A stretch of 64,000 bases of DNA from Epiperipatus broadwayi (GCA_028023455.1 JAQFVV010006452.1:1230501-1294500), one strand, 5' to 3'. Shown: positions 45,221 through 57,982, counted from the stretch's first letter. The notes: generated from the sequence alone by a model not told the origin. Translations and numbers: made by a program.

Positions 45221-45899
45221 GATCATCTACCTTTTTTGCATATATGTGGTCATGTTTATTGGTTGCTTGCAATGGAGTGGATTGTCTGAAAATCCTAAAG
45301 TGCCAATCCTTCTACTTACATATATAAGAAACATTCAGTACATTGAATGAATAGGCTATAATCACAATAGTAATTATAAATAAAAAGAAATGGGAAAAAG
45401 AATAAAAATGATAATAATCAGATTAAATGGATTTTATTAGAACATGCGGATGATGATAATAATATGTAATAGCATAAAGAGCAGTAGACAATATTGAATT
45501 TAAATCCAGTTTTATTTGATAATATAGCATTTAATATATATTTTATATATATATATTTAAAACAATTAGTGATTTTAATATTTTAAAAAGAAAACATCCC
45601 CTGAAATATATTTAAACAATAGCACATACATGTGTATGTGAAAAAAATATGGATTGTTTGAATATATGTATAGTATGTGCATTTAAATTAAATGATATTT
45701 GTAATACAAGCTTATTAAATTAAGTCACATGATGTGTGACTTGGATTTTCTTACTATTATAATTTGGATTTTGAGGCTTTGGTGATGTTATATTGCTAAG
45801 ACTATTAATATATATGGGGTAACTGAAGTTTGTTCAGGTCTATATAGTTATTTAAGTTAAATAACTGGATTTGAAGACATATAGATGTCTGAAAATTTT

Positions 45900-46085
45900 A
45901 GATTTTCTACTTAATAGTTAAGTATTAGATAAATTCTGGGCTTGAGTTGGTATTTTAGATCTAGTGTCTGAATATCCTAGAGTCTCACTGATGAGAGCCA
46001 TTAGCTCGAAACTGGTTTGGGATAGGTTTTCTCTTGCAGCATTTATCAGAAAAGCTTGTTTAGAGTTATTAGCATGCTCATTGTA
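45900..46085 (+). mobile_element. HHR repeat copy (family 2/3 related)
   Basis: The segment carries 'gaatatcctagagtctca', the hammerhead at 45982-46023 and 'cagcatttatcagaaaagct', like the arms of the 49.6 kb foldback. An upstream piece at 45709-45750 ('caagcttattaaattaagtc') also matches 49883-49920. Boundaries are uncertain. Confidence 0.55.
45982..46023 (+). ncRNA. hammerhead ribozyme, family 2 (all core residues intact)
   Basis: Stem I GTCTCA (45982-45987) pairs with TGGGAT (46018-46023), six pairs including G-U. CTGATGA is at 45988-45994. Stem II is GAGC-CATTA-GCTC, four perfect pairs. GAAA is at 46008-46011. A minimal stem III AC-TG-GT is followed by U (GUU, allowed by NUH). The two-base loop of stem III is too tight for a stable hairpin, so activity may need a dimer, as proposed for other short-stem-III hammerheads. 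Confidence 0.8.
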
Positions 46086-47537
46086 TTAAATTATATTTGT
46101 AAAATTTAAATATATATGTGTTACACATACATTCAAAATTATTAAGGCACAATTTAAATAAAATGTTTTATAATATAGCTTTGGATCAAAATTAAATAAT
46201 ATAGGTTTTCAATAAATGATTATCTGAAATTCCAAGTATTGAGAAAGAAATGAAATCCAAAAGAAGAGTAAAGAGTTTATTATACTTCAAAGAATTGTAT
46301 GTAAAATTAATTTTAGAGTTAACAAAAATTTTATTAGTGTCTTGAGTTTTGTGATACGTAGATATTTTATATCTGTGTTAAACTCAATGGAATTTTTGAT
46401 TCTGCACAGCTAAAATTTATTCCAAAGCTGCCTGGTAAGCATATATACATATATAAAGACAAATATTCTTGAGTTATTTTGAAAAAAAAATGGTATCTGA
46501 AATTAGTACATGCATGTTGAATGCGGACAAATTGTATTCATCTTTTCAAATCACAATTCATTTCTAATCAAGCAATTAACAAATACTCTTTTAAAACCAC
46601 CAATACAAAGAAATAAATTTTTCAGATAATTAAAACTAACATAATGCTTTTCATTATTGTTAAAATTATTACACCAAATCGTGTAAAATTTAGCATCTCT
46701 ATCAACTTTTAATTTTAAATTTTCGACCTAGTTTATACAGTGATAGAAAAATGTATTTTCTACCTGAAGAAAAATATAAAAATATCTTAAAAGTCTGAGT
46801 GTTGAAAGAACAAGAGAATATAACTTTTCTGGATACAATTTAAATTATAAAATCCTATCATTTTCATTCATTAACAGCCTATATATAAAAAAATCACATG
46901 CAATAAATAAATTTTATTAACTCCAATCCCACGCCAATCTAAAAGGAGAATTTTACTACGCACGCGCGCACACACACACCCAAAACAACACAAAATGATT
47001 GCAATTATAAAACTCTGGGATATTGACAAATATTTACCGTTAAACTGTTTTATTTATTATGAAAATATTTCTTCCCGAGTAAACTTTAATATTGATTGGT
47101 TCATTTAACGTCTTACCTAAATGTACTTTAAAGAGAAATATTTTTGTTAAAATTAAAATACAATAATAAATGTTTATTATTTTAAATAATTAATATCGAT
47201 TTATTATGTCGATTATTTAAATTTGTTAAAATTTGCTCGGGTATAATAATAGTTATTAGAAAATAATTTAAAAATTGTAGCTAAGATTTCTGGTATTGCC
47301 ACACATCAAAGAAAAGCTATATATATAGCATTAAATTAGCTTAATACATATTTTGTTTACTACATTATACGTGAGTGTGAATCTGTGTTTGAGAATTAAT
47401 TTAATATTTTACGTAAATAATATTCTGAAGATATATGTATGAAATAATCATGCCAAAGTAAAAAAAATGACAATTTTGATTAAAACCATATATTAAAAAA
47501 TGTATTCATGCGTGTCAATACATATAGATTTGAAATG
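46086..47537. other. AT-rich DNA without recognisable gene
   Basis: No gene. A short CG/CA run is at 46961-46980. Confidence 0.4.
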
Positions 47538-47978
47538 GAGTATAACAGGGGTCCCCAACCATATGCCCGCGGGCACCATGGTGCCTGCAGACCATTTTAC
47601 GTATGCCCACCGCTATCCGAACACGATAAAAAATTATTTATCTGATACAAATAAATTTAATTTTTAAAATTTCTTATAAATTATTGTATTATATTGTAAT
47701 CAAATTGTAGGGCATACTATACTTTTACAGCATAAAAATATAAACGTTCATTATATGCTAAAATTTTATTTTTGAAATAAATATTTTTTGTACATTATGT
47801 GTATTATTAACAATACACAACTAGAAATTTACATTGAAAAAATAAATGGTGCCCGCCACCTGGTTGAAAAAATAAATGGTGCCCGCCACCTGGTTGAAAA
47901 AATAAATGGTGCCCGCCACCTGGCCGGTATTATAGAATGTGCTCTTAAGTGCAAAAAGTTGGGGACCCTGGAGTATAA
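47538..47978. mobile_element. hAT-like non-autonomous transposon with 8-bp duplication
   Basis: The element 47546-47970 starts CAGGGGTCCCCAAC and ends GTTGGGGACCCTG. It is flanked by perfect 8-bp repeats gagtataa (47538-47545 and 47971-47978). The terminal sequence and 8-bp duplication are typical of hAT elements. It is 425 bp long, has no transposase, and holds a 30-bp unit repeated three times (47836-47924). Confidence 0.9.
47836..47924 (+). repeat. 30-bp tandem triplication inside the hAT-like element
   Basis: Three almost identical units, aaataaatggtgcccgccac plus 'ctggttgaaa'. They create an incidental open frame on each strand. Confidence 0.85.
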
Positions 47979-48669
47979 TATCTTGATATGGTGAATTAGA
48001 TTTAAATCATGGGAAATGATTATCAATCTCATCTACATTAATTTTATGTGTATTGAGAAATTCACATGATGAGCATAAATAATGCTAAATTTATTCTAAG
48101 TTGTTGGTTTATAATAATTTATGTGTACATGATTATACCATTATCTTATGGTATTTGTATAAACGATCATTTAAGTCAATAGGATTGATATTTTTTGCTT
48201 TCAGTGATTAATAGTGATTAAAAGTTGATTTAAAAAATAGGCAATATATATCCTGCTATTTTAGGAATGATTTGGAAAACTAAGGATAGTGACAATATAG
48301 CCTCCATAAATATGCATAATATTTTAATGTTTAAAAATATGGAAATATTTAAAAATATAAAAAGTATAAATTAGAGAAATGCTTTTAATCACATAAATGC
48401 ACTAAAAATTTAAAAAAATTCTGTAGCTTTCATGATATTTCTGATATTTGCAACCAAAATAAAAGTGTCATGTGTTTAATTTAGTTGCATAGTATCAAAA
48501 TATTGTGAAACCTAAAGAAGCATGTTTCTAAACATGAGAAGCACATGCTTTTGTTTTGATCACATAATATCAAAAATGCTACAAAAGTTAAGAGACCTTA
48601 TGTGATTAAGAGAATTTCTTTAAAAATATTTGTTTGTCCTACTATTAGTTTTATCCAGTTCCAGAAATT
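47979..48669. other. AT-rich DNA without recognisable gene
   Basis: No feature supported. Confidence 0.4.
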
Positions 48670-48814
48670 AGGAAAGAAGACAGGTTTTTTTTCCATATGT
48701 CACAGCATCAGCCGGGAGATGAACCCATAACCATCTGCAACTAACTACTTGCTTGCAAGGCAGCTGTGATGACCTCTCAACTAACAACGCTTGACAGAAA
48801 AGGAAAGAAGACAG
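48670..48814 (-). mobile_element. tRNA-derived mini-SINE with expanded variable arm, copy g
   Basis: A perfect 14-bp target duplication aggaaagaagacag (48670-48683 and 48801-48814). Minus-strand core: GTCAAGCGTTG head, anticodon region CCTTGCAAGC (GCA), an extra 'aagtagttagttgcagatgg', B-box GGTTCATCTCC, then 'gctgtgacatatgg' and poly(A). Confidence 0.8.
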
Positions 48815-49554
48815 TTCAGATACAATTTAATATCACTAAATGGCATTCCCATAAAGAGTATTCAAATCCTATATAAAATTAAAAATTTACATTGTTTATT
48901 AATTCTTTGCTAAAATTGTTTGCAAAATCTTTAAAAAATGTGTTGAATTGGAAATATGTATGTATTCAAAGTTTCAATAAAATCAGAAATTGGAAAGTAT
49001 GTAAAAACTGATTACAATATTTCATCAGACATATAAACAAAAAGTAGATTAAGTTAAATCAAAATGTATTATAATAAAACAGAGCATGCAATTTGAATTA
49101 TGGTGCAATTTGTATAGTCCTAGCCAGTGATAAAAATGATGTATGTGTTTTATATTTCTCTATCATTCTTTGTCTGTTGTTAAATTTTGTTTAATTTTAT
49201 TACCACCAACCCTGATGAAAAAAAGCTAAGATATTTGTTATTGTATTTATTAATAAGATGAGTGAATTTTTTATCAATTAAATCATCTAAGAAAATTTGA
49301 AAAGTATATAACTATTACCATTACATTAGAGGTTATGAAAACACAGATGCTTCATTAAAAATAATATAGTTAAAGATTGCTTAACCAAAATATTATGATA
49401 TGATTATCTTTAAATACATATCTATTAAATCACATACTTAATCATATATTTCATTAAAATCTTACAATAATTGTTAATATAGAATAATAGTTATATACTT
49501 GTCAATATAAATTTGTTTAATATAATTAATCAATTATTTAGTTGTATATAGAGC
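48815..49554. other. AT-rich DNA without recognisable gene
   Basis: No feature supported. Confidence 0.4.
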
Positions 49555-49860
49555 TTGCAACTAAGCTTTTAACAAGCTTTGCAGAATATCCCCAACCCCA
49601 GACTGTTTTCTGCTACTGGCTTCCTCAGTGAGGTGCTAGGATATTCAAGCATTAGATTAAGAATATCAGGACAAGCCCAGCACTTTATCTAATGGATAAC
49701 TATTAAGTAGAAAATCTGAAATTTTCATACATTCATGTGTCCTGGTATTTTTAATCTAATGCTTGAATATCCTAGCACCTCACTGAGGAAGTCAGTAGCA
49801 GAAACCGATCTGAAATTGGGGATATTCTGCAAAGCTTGTTAAAAGCTTATTTGTGAGCTC
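49555..49860. mobile_element. foldback element with hammerhead-like arms
   Basis: Outer ends 'aacaagctttgcagaatatc' and its complement. Each arm contains CTGAGGA after CACCTCA. The minus-strand arm has GAAAACAGTC-TGGGG, so stem I CCTCA/TGGGG forms. The plus-strand arm has GAAACCGATC. Stem II is weak. Related to 45.98 and 32.1 kb. Confidence 0.65.
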
Positions 49861-50447
49861 TTCATATGACATTTGTAATACGAGCTTGTTAAATTAGGTC
49901 ACGTGACATATGGCTTGATTTCTTTATAATTATTTACTTATCTCTAAATGTATATCTGATAATCCCAGTTTCCTTATACATGAATCCATTTATAGTGAAT
50001 GTATTTAACCATGATATATGCATAAGAATGAGTGCACATATCTTTATTAAAGAATGTTTATTGTAAGTTAAACATATGCAGTCATAAGTAATAAATTATA
50101 TTTTATAGTCATGAATTGACCATGTTATAATTCCATTAATATCTTAAATATTTTGTGCATATCAAAGGCTGTAGCATATTTAGTCTAATAAATGAGTAAT
50201 ATTAGTTTGTTAATATCCAGCTGATATATATTACATTTTTACCTAGAATTGTCTTTCAAAAAATTACATTGTATCTTGAAATGATGCTATATTAAATAAC
50301 TTTAGGCAACTAATGTATTTTCACTCATATATGGGACACCTTTTTTTACCAGTTTAGAACTAAAAAAGTGGGATGTGCATTATATACATAAAGTACAGTG
50401 ACTATTTTATAGTATTGTTGTTATTTTGATTATTCTTTTTTTTCTTC

Positions 50448-50545
50448 TTTTTTTTTCATATGTCAAATGTGTTGACTGGGAAGAAAACCCAGGCCAGCTG
50501 CATGGAAGGCAGCTATGCTAACCACTAGGCCACCAATGCTTGACT
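50448..50545 (-). mobile_element. tRNA-Gly-derived mini-SINE, copy h
   Basis: Minus strand: AGTCAAGCATTGGTGGCC, anticodon arm with CTTCCAT (TCC), diverged T-arm, 'acatttgacatatg' and a poly(A)-rich tail. Confidence 0.7.
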
Positions 50546-51599
50546 GTTTTGAATATTTTTTATAGATTTTTATAATAATTTTTTACAAATTTTTATTTAC
50601 TGAAATAATTGATTGCATGTTATAAGTGTTTGCATAATATATGCACAAAAATATGATAATTTATGAAAATGAACAGTATGGAATTCAAGTGACTATTCTT
50701 AATAGCAATTTTATTTAAACCAATCTTTATAAGTAATCCCATAATTAACAATGTTTTTAGTAAGAACTACAAAATGCAAATGCAACCCCTCTATCTGCTT
50801 TGCTTATGATCTACATTTGAAATATAGGATAGATGACATTCTTTTCAAGAACCCTAAGATTTTTTCATGTAACTGATTTATAGTTAACCTAGAAACTATC
50901 CATTGATCAGTAAATGGGTTTCTAGATATCCATAGCTAGAACGCGGAGCATTGATGGAAAATCACTCCAATTCTTTTCATCTGGAAATTGAACATCTAAT
51001 AAGACCTTTCTTTTTGTTTCATTGTTTCTATGAAGATATATTAGAGATACTGGTATTCTGCTATGGGATGATTATTAAAAAAGCTATTTCTTTTTAATAA
51101 TTTTATTATATTTTATACAAATGGTTTATTATAAGACTAAACTTATATCGTTATCTTGATTGTTATACATACACACGTTTTCAAACGATTACTGAATGGT
51201 ATTGTTAAATCATAACAGATCGTTTTAAATATAAAACATAAAGAGGAAGATGCCCAAATTAACTGTTTAGATCTTATGCCTAATCCAATAATTTTAATCA
51301 AATTATATTTTATATATTTTTATTTAGTTTCTTTTATCAATTATAAAACTAATATGATCTAATTAGAGAATATGTAAGTAAAAAATGAAAAGAAAACAAA
51401 ATAAAGTCCAAATGTCTAAATAATCCATATTGTAAAGATTTTTTTTAATAATAATAAAAATGAAATAAAAGAAATACGAGATTGGGAAAAAATAATAACC
51501 GTCCTAATTTAATATACAAATTCAAGCATGAATCATTTTATTAGACCTTCATTAGACTAGTGATTATCCAATAACAATCAGCAGTGTAATTTTCACTGC
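50546..51599. other. AT-rich DNA without recognisable gene
   Basis: No feature supported. Confidence 0.4.
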
Positions 51600-51686
51600 A
51601 TCACTCTAACACAAGAAAAATTTATACCTTGTGAAAGGATGCAATCATAAACATAAGAACAAAGATGTGAAAAAGATCTATGATCC

Positions 51687-51728
51687 CCAAGATATACATT
51701 TTATGCTGAATCAGCACTCATCACTTGG
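51687..51728 (-). ncRNA. hammerhead relic, family 1
   Basis: Minus strand: GTGATGA, stem II GTGCTGATTCAGCAT intact, AAAA for GAAA, stem III ATGTATAT-like, and CCAAG/CTTGG stem I possible. Two core changes make it inactive. Confidence 0.5.
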
Positions 51729-51766
51729 CCCAGTCCACAATCTCTTACACATATTTTTATTATGGT

Positions 51767-52174
<408 letters not shown>

Positions 52175-52552
52175 AAGAAAATTACTATTGTTTAATTGAT
52201 AAGTGTCAATCAGGTTGCTCTCACAACAACTTTGACACAAATCACTTAATGAAAGTATATTAATATTTTTTATTACTCATTCCTTAGACTGACATTATCC
52301 TAAGTAGTGAAAATTACACTACAGAAATATTATGTATTATCAAGTATGAATGGTTTTAAAAATATTCAATATACTGTATATAAAAAAGAAATTTAACCTA
52401 ATTAAAAAAACTTTTTAAAAATGAAATTTTTTTCACTTCATCAAAGCATTTCAAAATGTTCTCATAATTTTTAAAATAACTCATACAAGATTCTAAGTAT
52501 TTAAAGGATTCAGTTGTATATAATAATATTGGAAATGTTGGGAGTGTGATAA

Positions 52553-52645
52553 TTTTTGAGCGAATGGGTGCAGTGGTAATGTATCTGATTCTGGAGCATA
52601 AGATCTTTGAACTGATCACAGTTCCAATGCTCAAATTTCACATGA
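52553..52645 (+). mobile_element. tRNA-like SINE fragment
   Basis: GAGCGAATGGGTGCAGTGG (A-box-like), 'gattctggagcataag', and a B-box-like 'cacagttccaatgctc' whose end can pair with the 5' GAGC. Shares its anticodon-region block with 23.8 kb. Confidence 0.45.
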
Positions 52646-54044
52646 ATTCTCGAGAAATTAAACCAGTCAGTCATTTAGTTATAATAAATAAAAAATCAGT
52701 CAACAAAAAGAATTGATTATTTGATTCCAAACATTGTAAATCTTACTTATATAACCTCAAAAGTATGTGTTCTAGCATTTAAAAAGCTTGACTAAAGACA
52801 AAAATTCTAGATGTTATTTAAACAGAAAAACTTTCTCTGAACGAAGATACTATTATGAGCTTTAACATTGAATGTTCATTGAAAAAACATGAGCTTATAA
52901 AGGCCATCGTATAAATAGTTGTGGACATTTGACCAGTGGTCTGTTTACAATTTAAATATAAATATTTTTAGATGAATTAAAATATGGTTTTAATGAGAAG
53001 AAAAAAGAAAGATAAAAAAAAGAGATAAAAAAAATGATTTTTTTAAAAAAAGAAACATTTGGAAAAATGTAAGCTTTTTTTTTGTTATGTAGGGAGAAAA
53101 AAATTTGAAATAAAACTATACTTTTAGTCATTTTGCAATAGTAAAAATCTGTAATACTAATTTAATACTCAAAATTGTGCTTTATGTTTAAACTAAATAT
53201 TTTAATAATTTTATCAACATTTATAGTATTGAATTATAAAATTTCCTGCAACTATATAAAACTAGTAAGAAAACAATAAAATATGTATTGTAGCCATGTG
53301 GCTACATTGCTATATTAAAAATAACAAGAATAGTTGTCAGCATACTACATAAATTTAAAGTTAATTAATTCAGGGTAAAATAATATTTAGTTTTCCCATA
53401 TTTTATTATTAATGAGTAGTTCATTTAATTAAATGTTTTGCCTTTCCAAATGATATGAAAATTCTAGACAATTTTTTTAAAATAATTTTCAAACATTTTT
53501 TAAATATAATATGAATATTTTAATATGTAATATAATTTGTAAATGCTGATAAAAGAGAGAGAAAACTATAAAATCAGATAAATAATTTTTTTGTTCTCTC
53601 TTCAATAATTTTATTCAATTACCAGTTGATTTTAAATTTTTTTTAAAATGTACTAAGAGAAAAAACTTTCTCTTCAGTAAATTATTTAGCAATTTTAATT
53701 TAAATTTTTTAAGAGATAAAATGTGGTATTTAGGAATATTCTGAAAAGAAAAAAAAAAGAAAAATATAAGATTTTAACATTTATGTTAAATTTTATTTTA
53801 ATTAATCAGTTGTTTTTTTCTCTTTATTTCTCTTCAATACAACAAGCAGTTGTTATCAAAACAATGTAATTAACTAATTATCTTGTTTTTCTAAAAAAAA
53901 ATTAATTAAAAAGGAATGTCAAAAATTATATAATTCTAATTTAAGATTTTGTTTTGTTTTCCAATGTCTATGTTGAAGGAATAAAATAGCTGAACCATTG
54001 TGTTTGTAAAAATTAACCTAATTGGTTATTACTAAATGTTTCCA
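52646..54044. other. AT-rich DNA without recognisable gene
   Basis: No feature supported. Confidence 0.4.
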
Positions 54045-54047
54045 TAA

Positions 54048-54610
54048 TTAGAGACAGAATTGCAATTGGTCAGAGACTGGGTGTTCCAAAAATTAAGGGG
54101 TGTAGGTAAATCAGAAGACCTAAATGTCTTGCAAAAAGCTCTCAGTATTGATTTAGCTGCTAAAGAAGATAGTAGAAGAAAGAAATTTTCTGTCACAGCT
54201 GTAAAATGAAAGAAGTTTCATCCAAGGTGTTAGCACACTATCAGTTCTAGTTATAAAAATATTTTTACAATTAAAGCCATGTGCTCAATTTAACTAAAAC
54301 TAACATTTTTCTCATGTAACCTGCTTCACTGGAAAAATGTAAAGAAAAAGTGACCCTTAAATAATCTGCAACCCAGTCTTCTTCCAAGAACATGAGTGTC
54401 TCTATGTTTTAACCTTACCTCAAAATTTTATTGGAAGAAAAATGGATAAATTATTGCTGTTTTTACTCTGAAAATATTGCATATCAAAAAAAGACAAATT
54501 ATCCATGCACATTGTGTAGAAGCCTTCAAAAATAAAACTTGTCTAGAAAAACTGGAAATTATTTATGCAAAAACAGACTCCACAGAATTTAAATATCATG
54601 TCTAAAGATA
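54048..54610 (+). pseudogene. coding-like remnant, family unknown
   Basis: A frame open from the stop at 54045 to TGA at 54207-54209 reads LETELQLVRDWVFQKLRG then EDLNVLQKALSIDLAAKED and ends KKFSVTAVK, with no ATG. About 280 bp later a different frame to about 54606 reads KKRQIIHAHCVEAF then CLEKLEIIYAKTDSTEFKYH. The balanced, charged composition contrasts with the flanking A/T runs. Both pieces could be one decayed gene or transposase. No homologue was recognised. Confidence 0.35.
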
Positions 54611-55853
54611 TTTTGCTTTTAAAAAATATTTGTTTATAAAAGTAAACTTTGATAATTTTAAATAATTTTGTTAATTTAATATTTTCTTGTGAAACAAGTT
54701 TTTTGGAACCATTTTATTTTTCTTTTCAAAATTATAAAAAAATTTTTTTTTAGATAATTTAAATTTTATTAAATTACATTAAATATTTTCTTTCCAAATA
54801 TGTTTATTTTATTTTATTTCCCTTCCAAAACTTAACAAAGGGTTAATTAAACTAAGTTAAAAACTCTTTTTTCTGATTATGGAAAAGTTGTTTCCCCAAC
54901 TTTTGTTGTTTCAAAAATAAATTAATAAAAGCAAAAGTTAAATAATTTAATGAACAGAAATCAACTGGTTAATTATGATTTTTATTAAACTATATTTTTT
55001 TAAAAAATAAATAATTTTAAATTTTCATATTATCATTTTTTGTTTATTATTAATTAGTTAGTTTATTAAATAATTGTTTTAAAAAAATATTATACGGTTA
55101 AAGTATTTATTCCTCCAACTGTTTTTATGTGAGTTAATAATGTGTATGATTTGATTTCAATAAGCTTAATGTTTAATGAATTGATTTAAATTATCCCAAT
55201 AAAGATATTTTAATTAAGATTAGAATAAACTGTTATATTTATTTATCTCTTGATTACCCTAATAATTCATAGAATTTTTGTTTCCTGAGCTAGTTCAGAT
55301 CATAATGGTTATTTATGTTTATGTATGGTACTTATGTTGGTGTTTGTACATCCATATAACATGGGATGGTGCAAAGTATCATCTTTAAAGTCCATGAACT
55401 ACATTTTATATTTTTAATTGAAGTTTATAGTTGACTTGTACAATAATGGTACCACATGGCCAGCCATTGATAATAATCAGCATATTTTAATATCTCTAAA
55501 TTATTTGATATTTTATATTCTAATGAATTACCATTTGCATCCAGATAATTGTATTGTATTTCTGCCCTAAGTTTGTCAGTTTCTAGAAAATTAGCCAGTC
55601 TATAGTGGACTCCTTTTAATCCAGTCACAAGGCTGCATTTTGAGTTTTAATTGATTTTGTTGATGGTTGATTATTAATGATTATTACTCTTCTATAATAC
55701 TCAAGATGCACCTTATGGTTTTGTTCATGCTGACATTCTGCTCTGTTCTTCTCATATTCACTGCATTTTTTATATTTGATTTCATTAGCTATGGGGATGA
55801 TGATGGGCTTTCCATGTACCCATATTCATCTTAAATTCAGCCTCCCTACTCCA

Positions 55854-55855
<2 letters not shown>
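54611..55855. other. AT-rich DNA; one unexplained open frame
   Basis: A 67-codon minus-strand frame (55425-55628) has fairly protein-like content (HYRLANFLETDKLRAEIQYN and on), but no family match or neighbours. It is left uncalled. Confidence 0.3.
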
Positions 55856-55887
<32 letters not shown>

Positions 55888-55895
55888 TATATATA

Positions 55896-55927
<32 letters not shown>
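55856..55927. repeat. (TA)n microsatellite
   Basis: TA runs interrupted twice by 'gt'. Confidence 0.95.
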
Positions 55928-55930
<3 letters not shown>

Positions 55931-56168
55931 GTGTGTTAATAGCACAATTAATTTAAATGCATCAAAAATTGTAGCAGAAAAGCATTTTAAGCAGTATTAT
56001 CAATATCAAATTATTAACTAATCCCATTTATTTTTTTGTTATTTACAATCTATTTAAAAGATCAGTTATGGGGTTAGTTTTATATTTTTACCCTTCAATA
56101 AAATACAAATAATAATGTAATAGGTGAAGTATATTAATAATAATATGAACCCATATACACACATATAG

Positions 56169-56277
56169 TTTTTTTCATATGTCATAGCATCATCTGGGAG
56201 GCAAACAAACAACCATCTGCAACCAACTACTTGCTTGCAAGGTGGCTGTGATGACCTCTCAGCTAACAATGCTTGAC
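56169..56277 (-). mobile_element. tRNA-derived mini-SINE with expanded variable arm, copy i
   Basis: Minus strand: GGTCAAGCATTG head, CCTTGCAAGC anticodon region (GCA), an extra 'aagtagttggttgcagatgg', a decayed B-box, 'gctatgacatatg' and A-rich tail. Flanks 'acacacatatagtt' and 'acatacatatagtt' suggest a target duplication. Confidence 0.7.
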
Positions 56278-57982
56278 CACATACATATAGTTATAAGAAT
56301 TTTCTTTTCTTTAGCAATTTAGTTCCAATTAGCATTATAAGATTTTACGATGTTTGTTTTGAGATTTAGTGCTTTTCATATCATTTATATAAAACTTATA
56401 ATTTGTGTGGAAAAAGAAAAAAAGATGTTTAATATTTCTTGTTCACCCAAAGATCAAAGGGAAATGCTTACATTCTAAAAAAGGATGGTGTAAGTTTTTG
56501 AATTAATGGATGGTTACAATATATTAGAGTCATGATAAAATATTCTCTGATAAAAACAAAAAACGGAACAAAAAATACATATCTAAAGTGAAATGCCTTG
56601 TAGGAGAGTGGGTATAATGAAGATTTTAAGCAGTCAATATGGTCATAGAGATTTGTGTTTGTTTTTGCTAATTCAGAAGAAATGTGAGAGTTGTCTGTGA
56701 TATGCTTACATAGAGAAGGAAAATAGTCTAATATTTTGTGCTAATGGATAATCCCATTATTCTAGAATTGAGATGAAAAATGCACTGATAGAAATCAAAA
56801 TACTGTAAAATATATATCTACAGGCAATGACTATTCACCCTTTTACAAGGAGTTTGAAAGTGGATAGAAATTAGCATCTATCTTTAGTGAAAGTTATGTA
56901 ATTAAAAGTATCAAATTGTCAGCAGAGAGAAAGATTCAGATGTTTTATATCTCTGGAAAAGAGAACACTGTTCACAAATGCATGCATTGTGAGAGGGGGT
57001 CTGATTTTGTGCACTGACAAATGTTTATGATATAGTAGGAGAGATAAATATACTGATAAAAAACAAAAAAATTAGAAATATATATATATAGAGAGAGAGA
57101 GAATAAAACAAAAAGATTGGAAAAATTTCAGAAATAAATGTTTATATAACTAAAGCAAAGATGAAAACATTTCATGAATTCATAAATTAATTTCAAAATA
57201 TATATTAAAAAATAATTTTTCTTAATCCATAGTCTAATTAAAAAATCTACAAAATTTAAAACATTAAAGTCACATGATTAGTATATTAGAATTTTAAAAA
57301 GCTTCTTTTATGAACTATAAACTGAATAAAATTTAATAAACTGATTTTTTTTTAAAAAAAATATATAAAAAAGAGCTTAATTTCTTTTTGTAACGCTAGA
57401 GGGATATAATTTAAAAATATAAATATAAAAATTTTCACATTTTTTACAAAGTAAAAATTTAGCTTTTTATAGACGTTTTTATACAAAATGATCAATAATT
57501 TATAAATAATTTGTCATTAAGATACATATTTATTCTGTTGACATTTACAATTTGATAAGAAAAATGGTGGACACAGAAAAAATATTTTATTTTATGTATA
57601 AGTCATTTTTTAAGACTTAAAAATAATTCAAAATAACTTCAGGGTAATAAAAAATAATTTAGATGGGACATCTGGTTCTATACATATATTTCTTCTTTAT
57701 ATATATATATGGGTGTGTATTCTAAATTCTAAGACTGTTTAATGTTTTAAGAATATTTATCTAAAATTGATATAGTTGTAATTTCATAAAAAATATCTAT
57801 ATAAATTATAACTAAATCTTATAAACAAATATGATAATATTAATTATCAATAATTATTTACAGTGTAAATCATTACATTTATATAAGAATTACGCAAAGC
57901 TGATAAAAACTTAAACATCGTATATATACATATTGTAATGGTCACACTTAGCATAGTTCATTTATTTTAATTTTTTCTATTT
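56278..57982. other. AT-rich DNA without recognisable gene
   Basis: No feature supported except short TA and GA runs near 57075-57105. Confidence 0.4.

Larger units (their letters stand above)
44040..45345 (+). mobile_element. HHR repeat family 1, copy 6, split by a TTAA element
   Basis: An extra tail fragment (44040-44120, 'cttctatttacatatata' to 'actgaatgaatagg') precedes a head at about 44195-44344. After the inserted element, the unit resumes with 'agtttaaggaattgctatc', a decayed hammerhead (45177-45220) and a tail repeating the same 'acattgaatgaatagg' end. The uninterrupted order matches copies 1 and 3. Confidence 0.7.

Noticed and set aside
47788-48032. Open frames with EKINGARHLV repeats on both strands
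   Set aside because: Produced by the 30-bp tandem triplication inside the hAT-like element.
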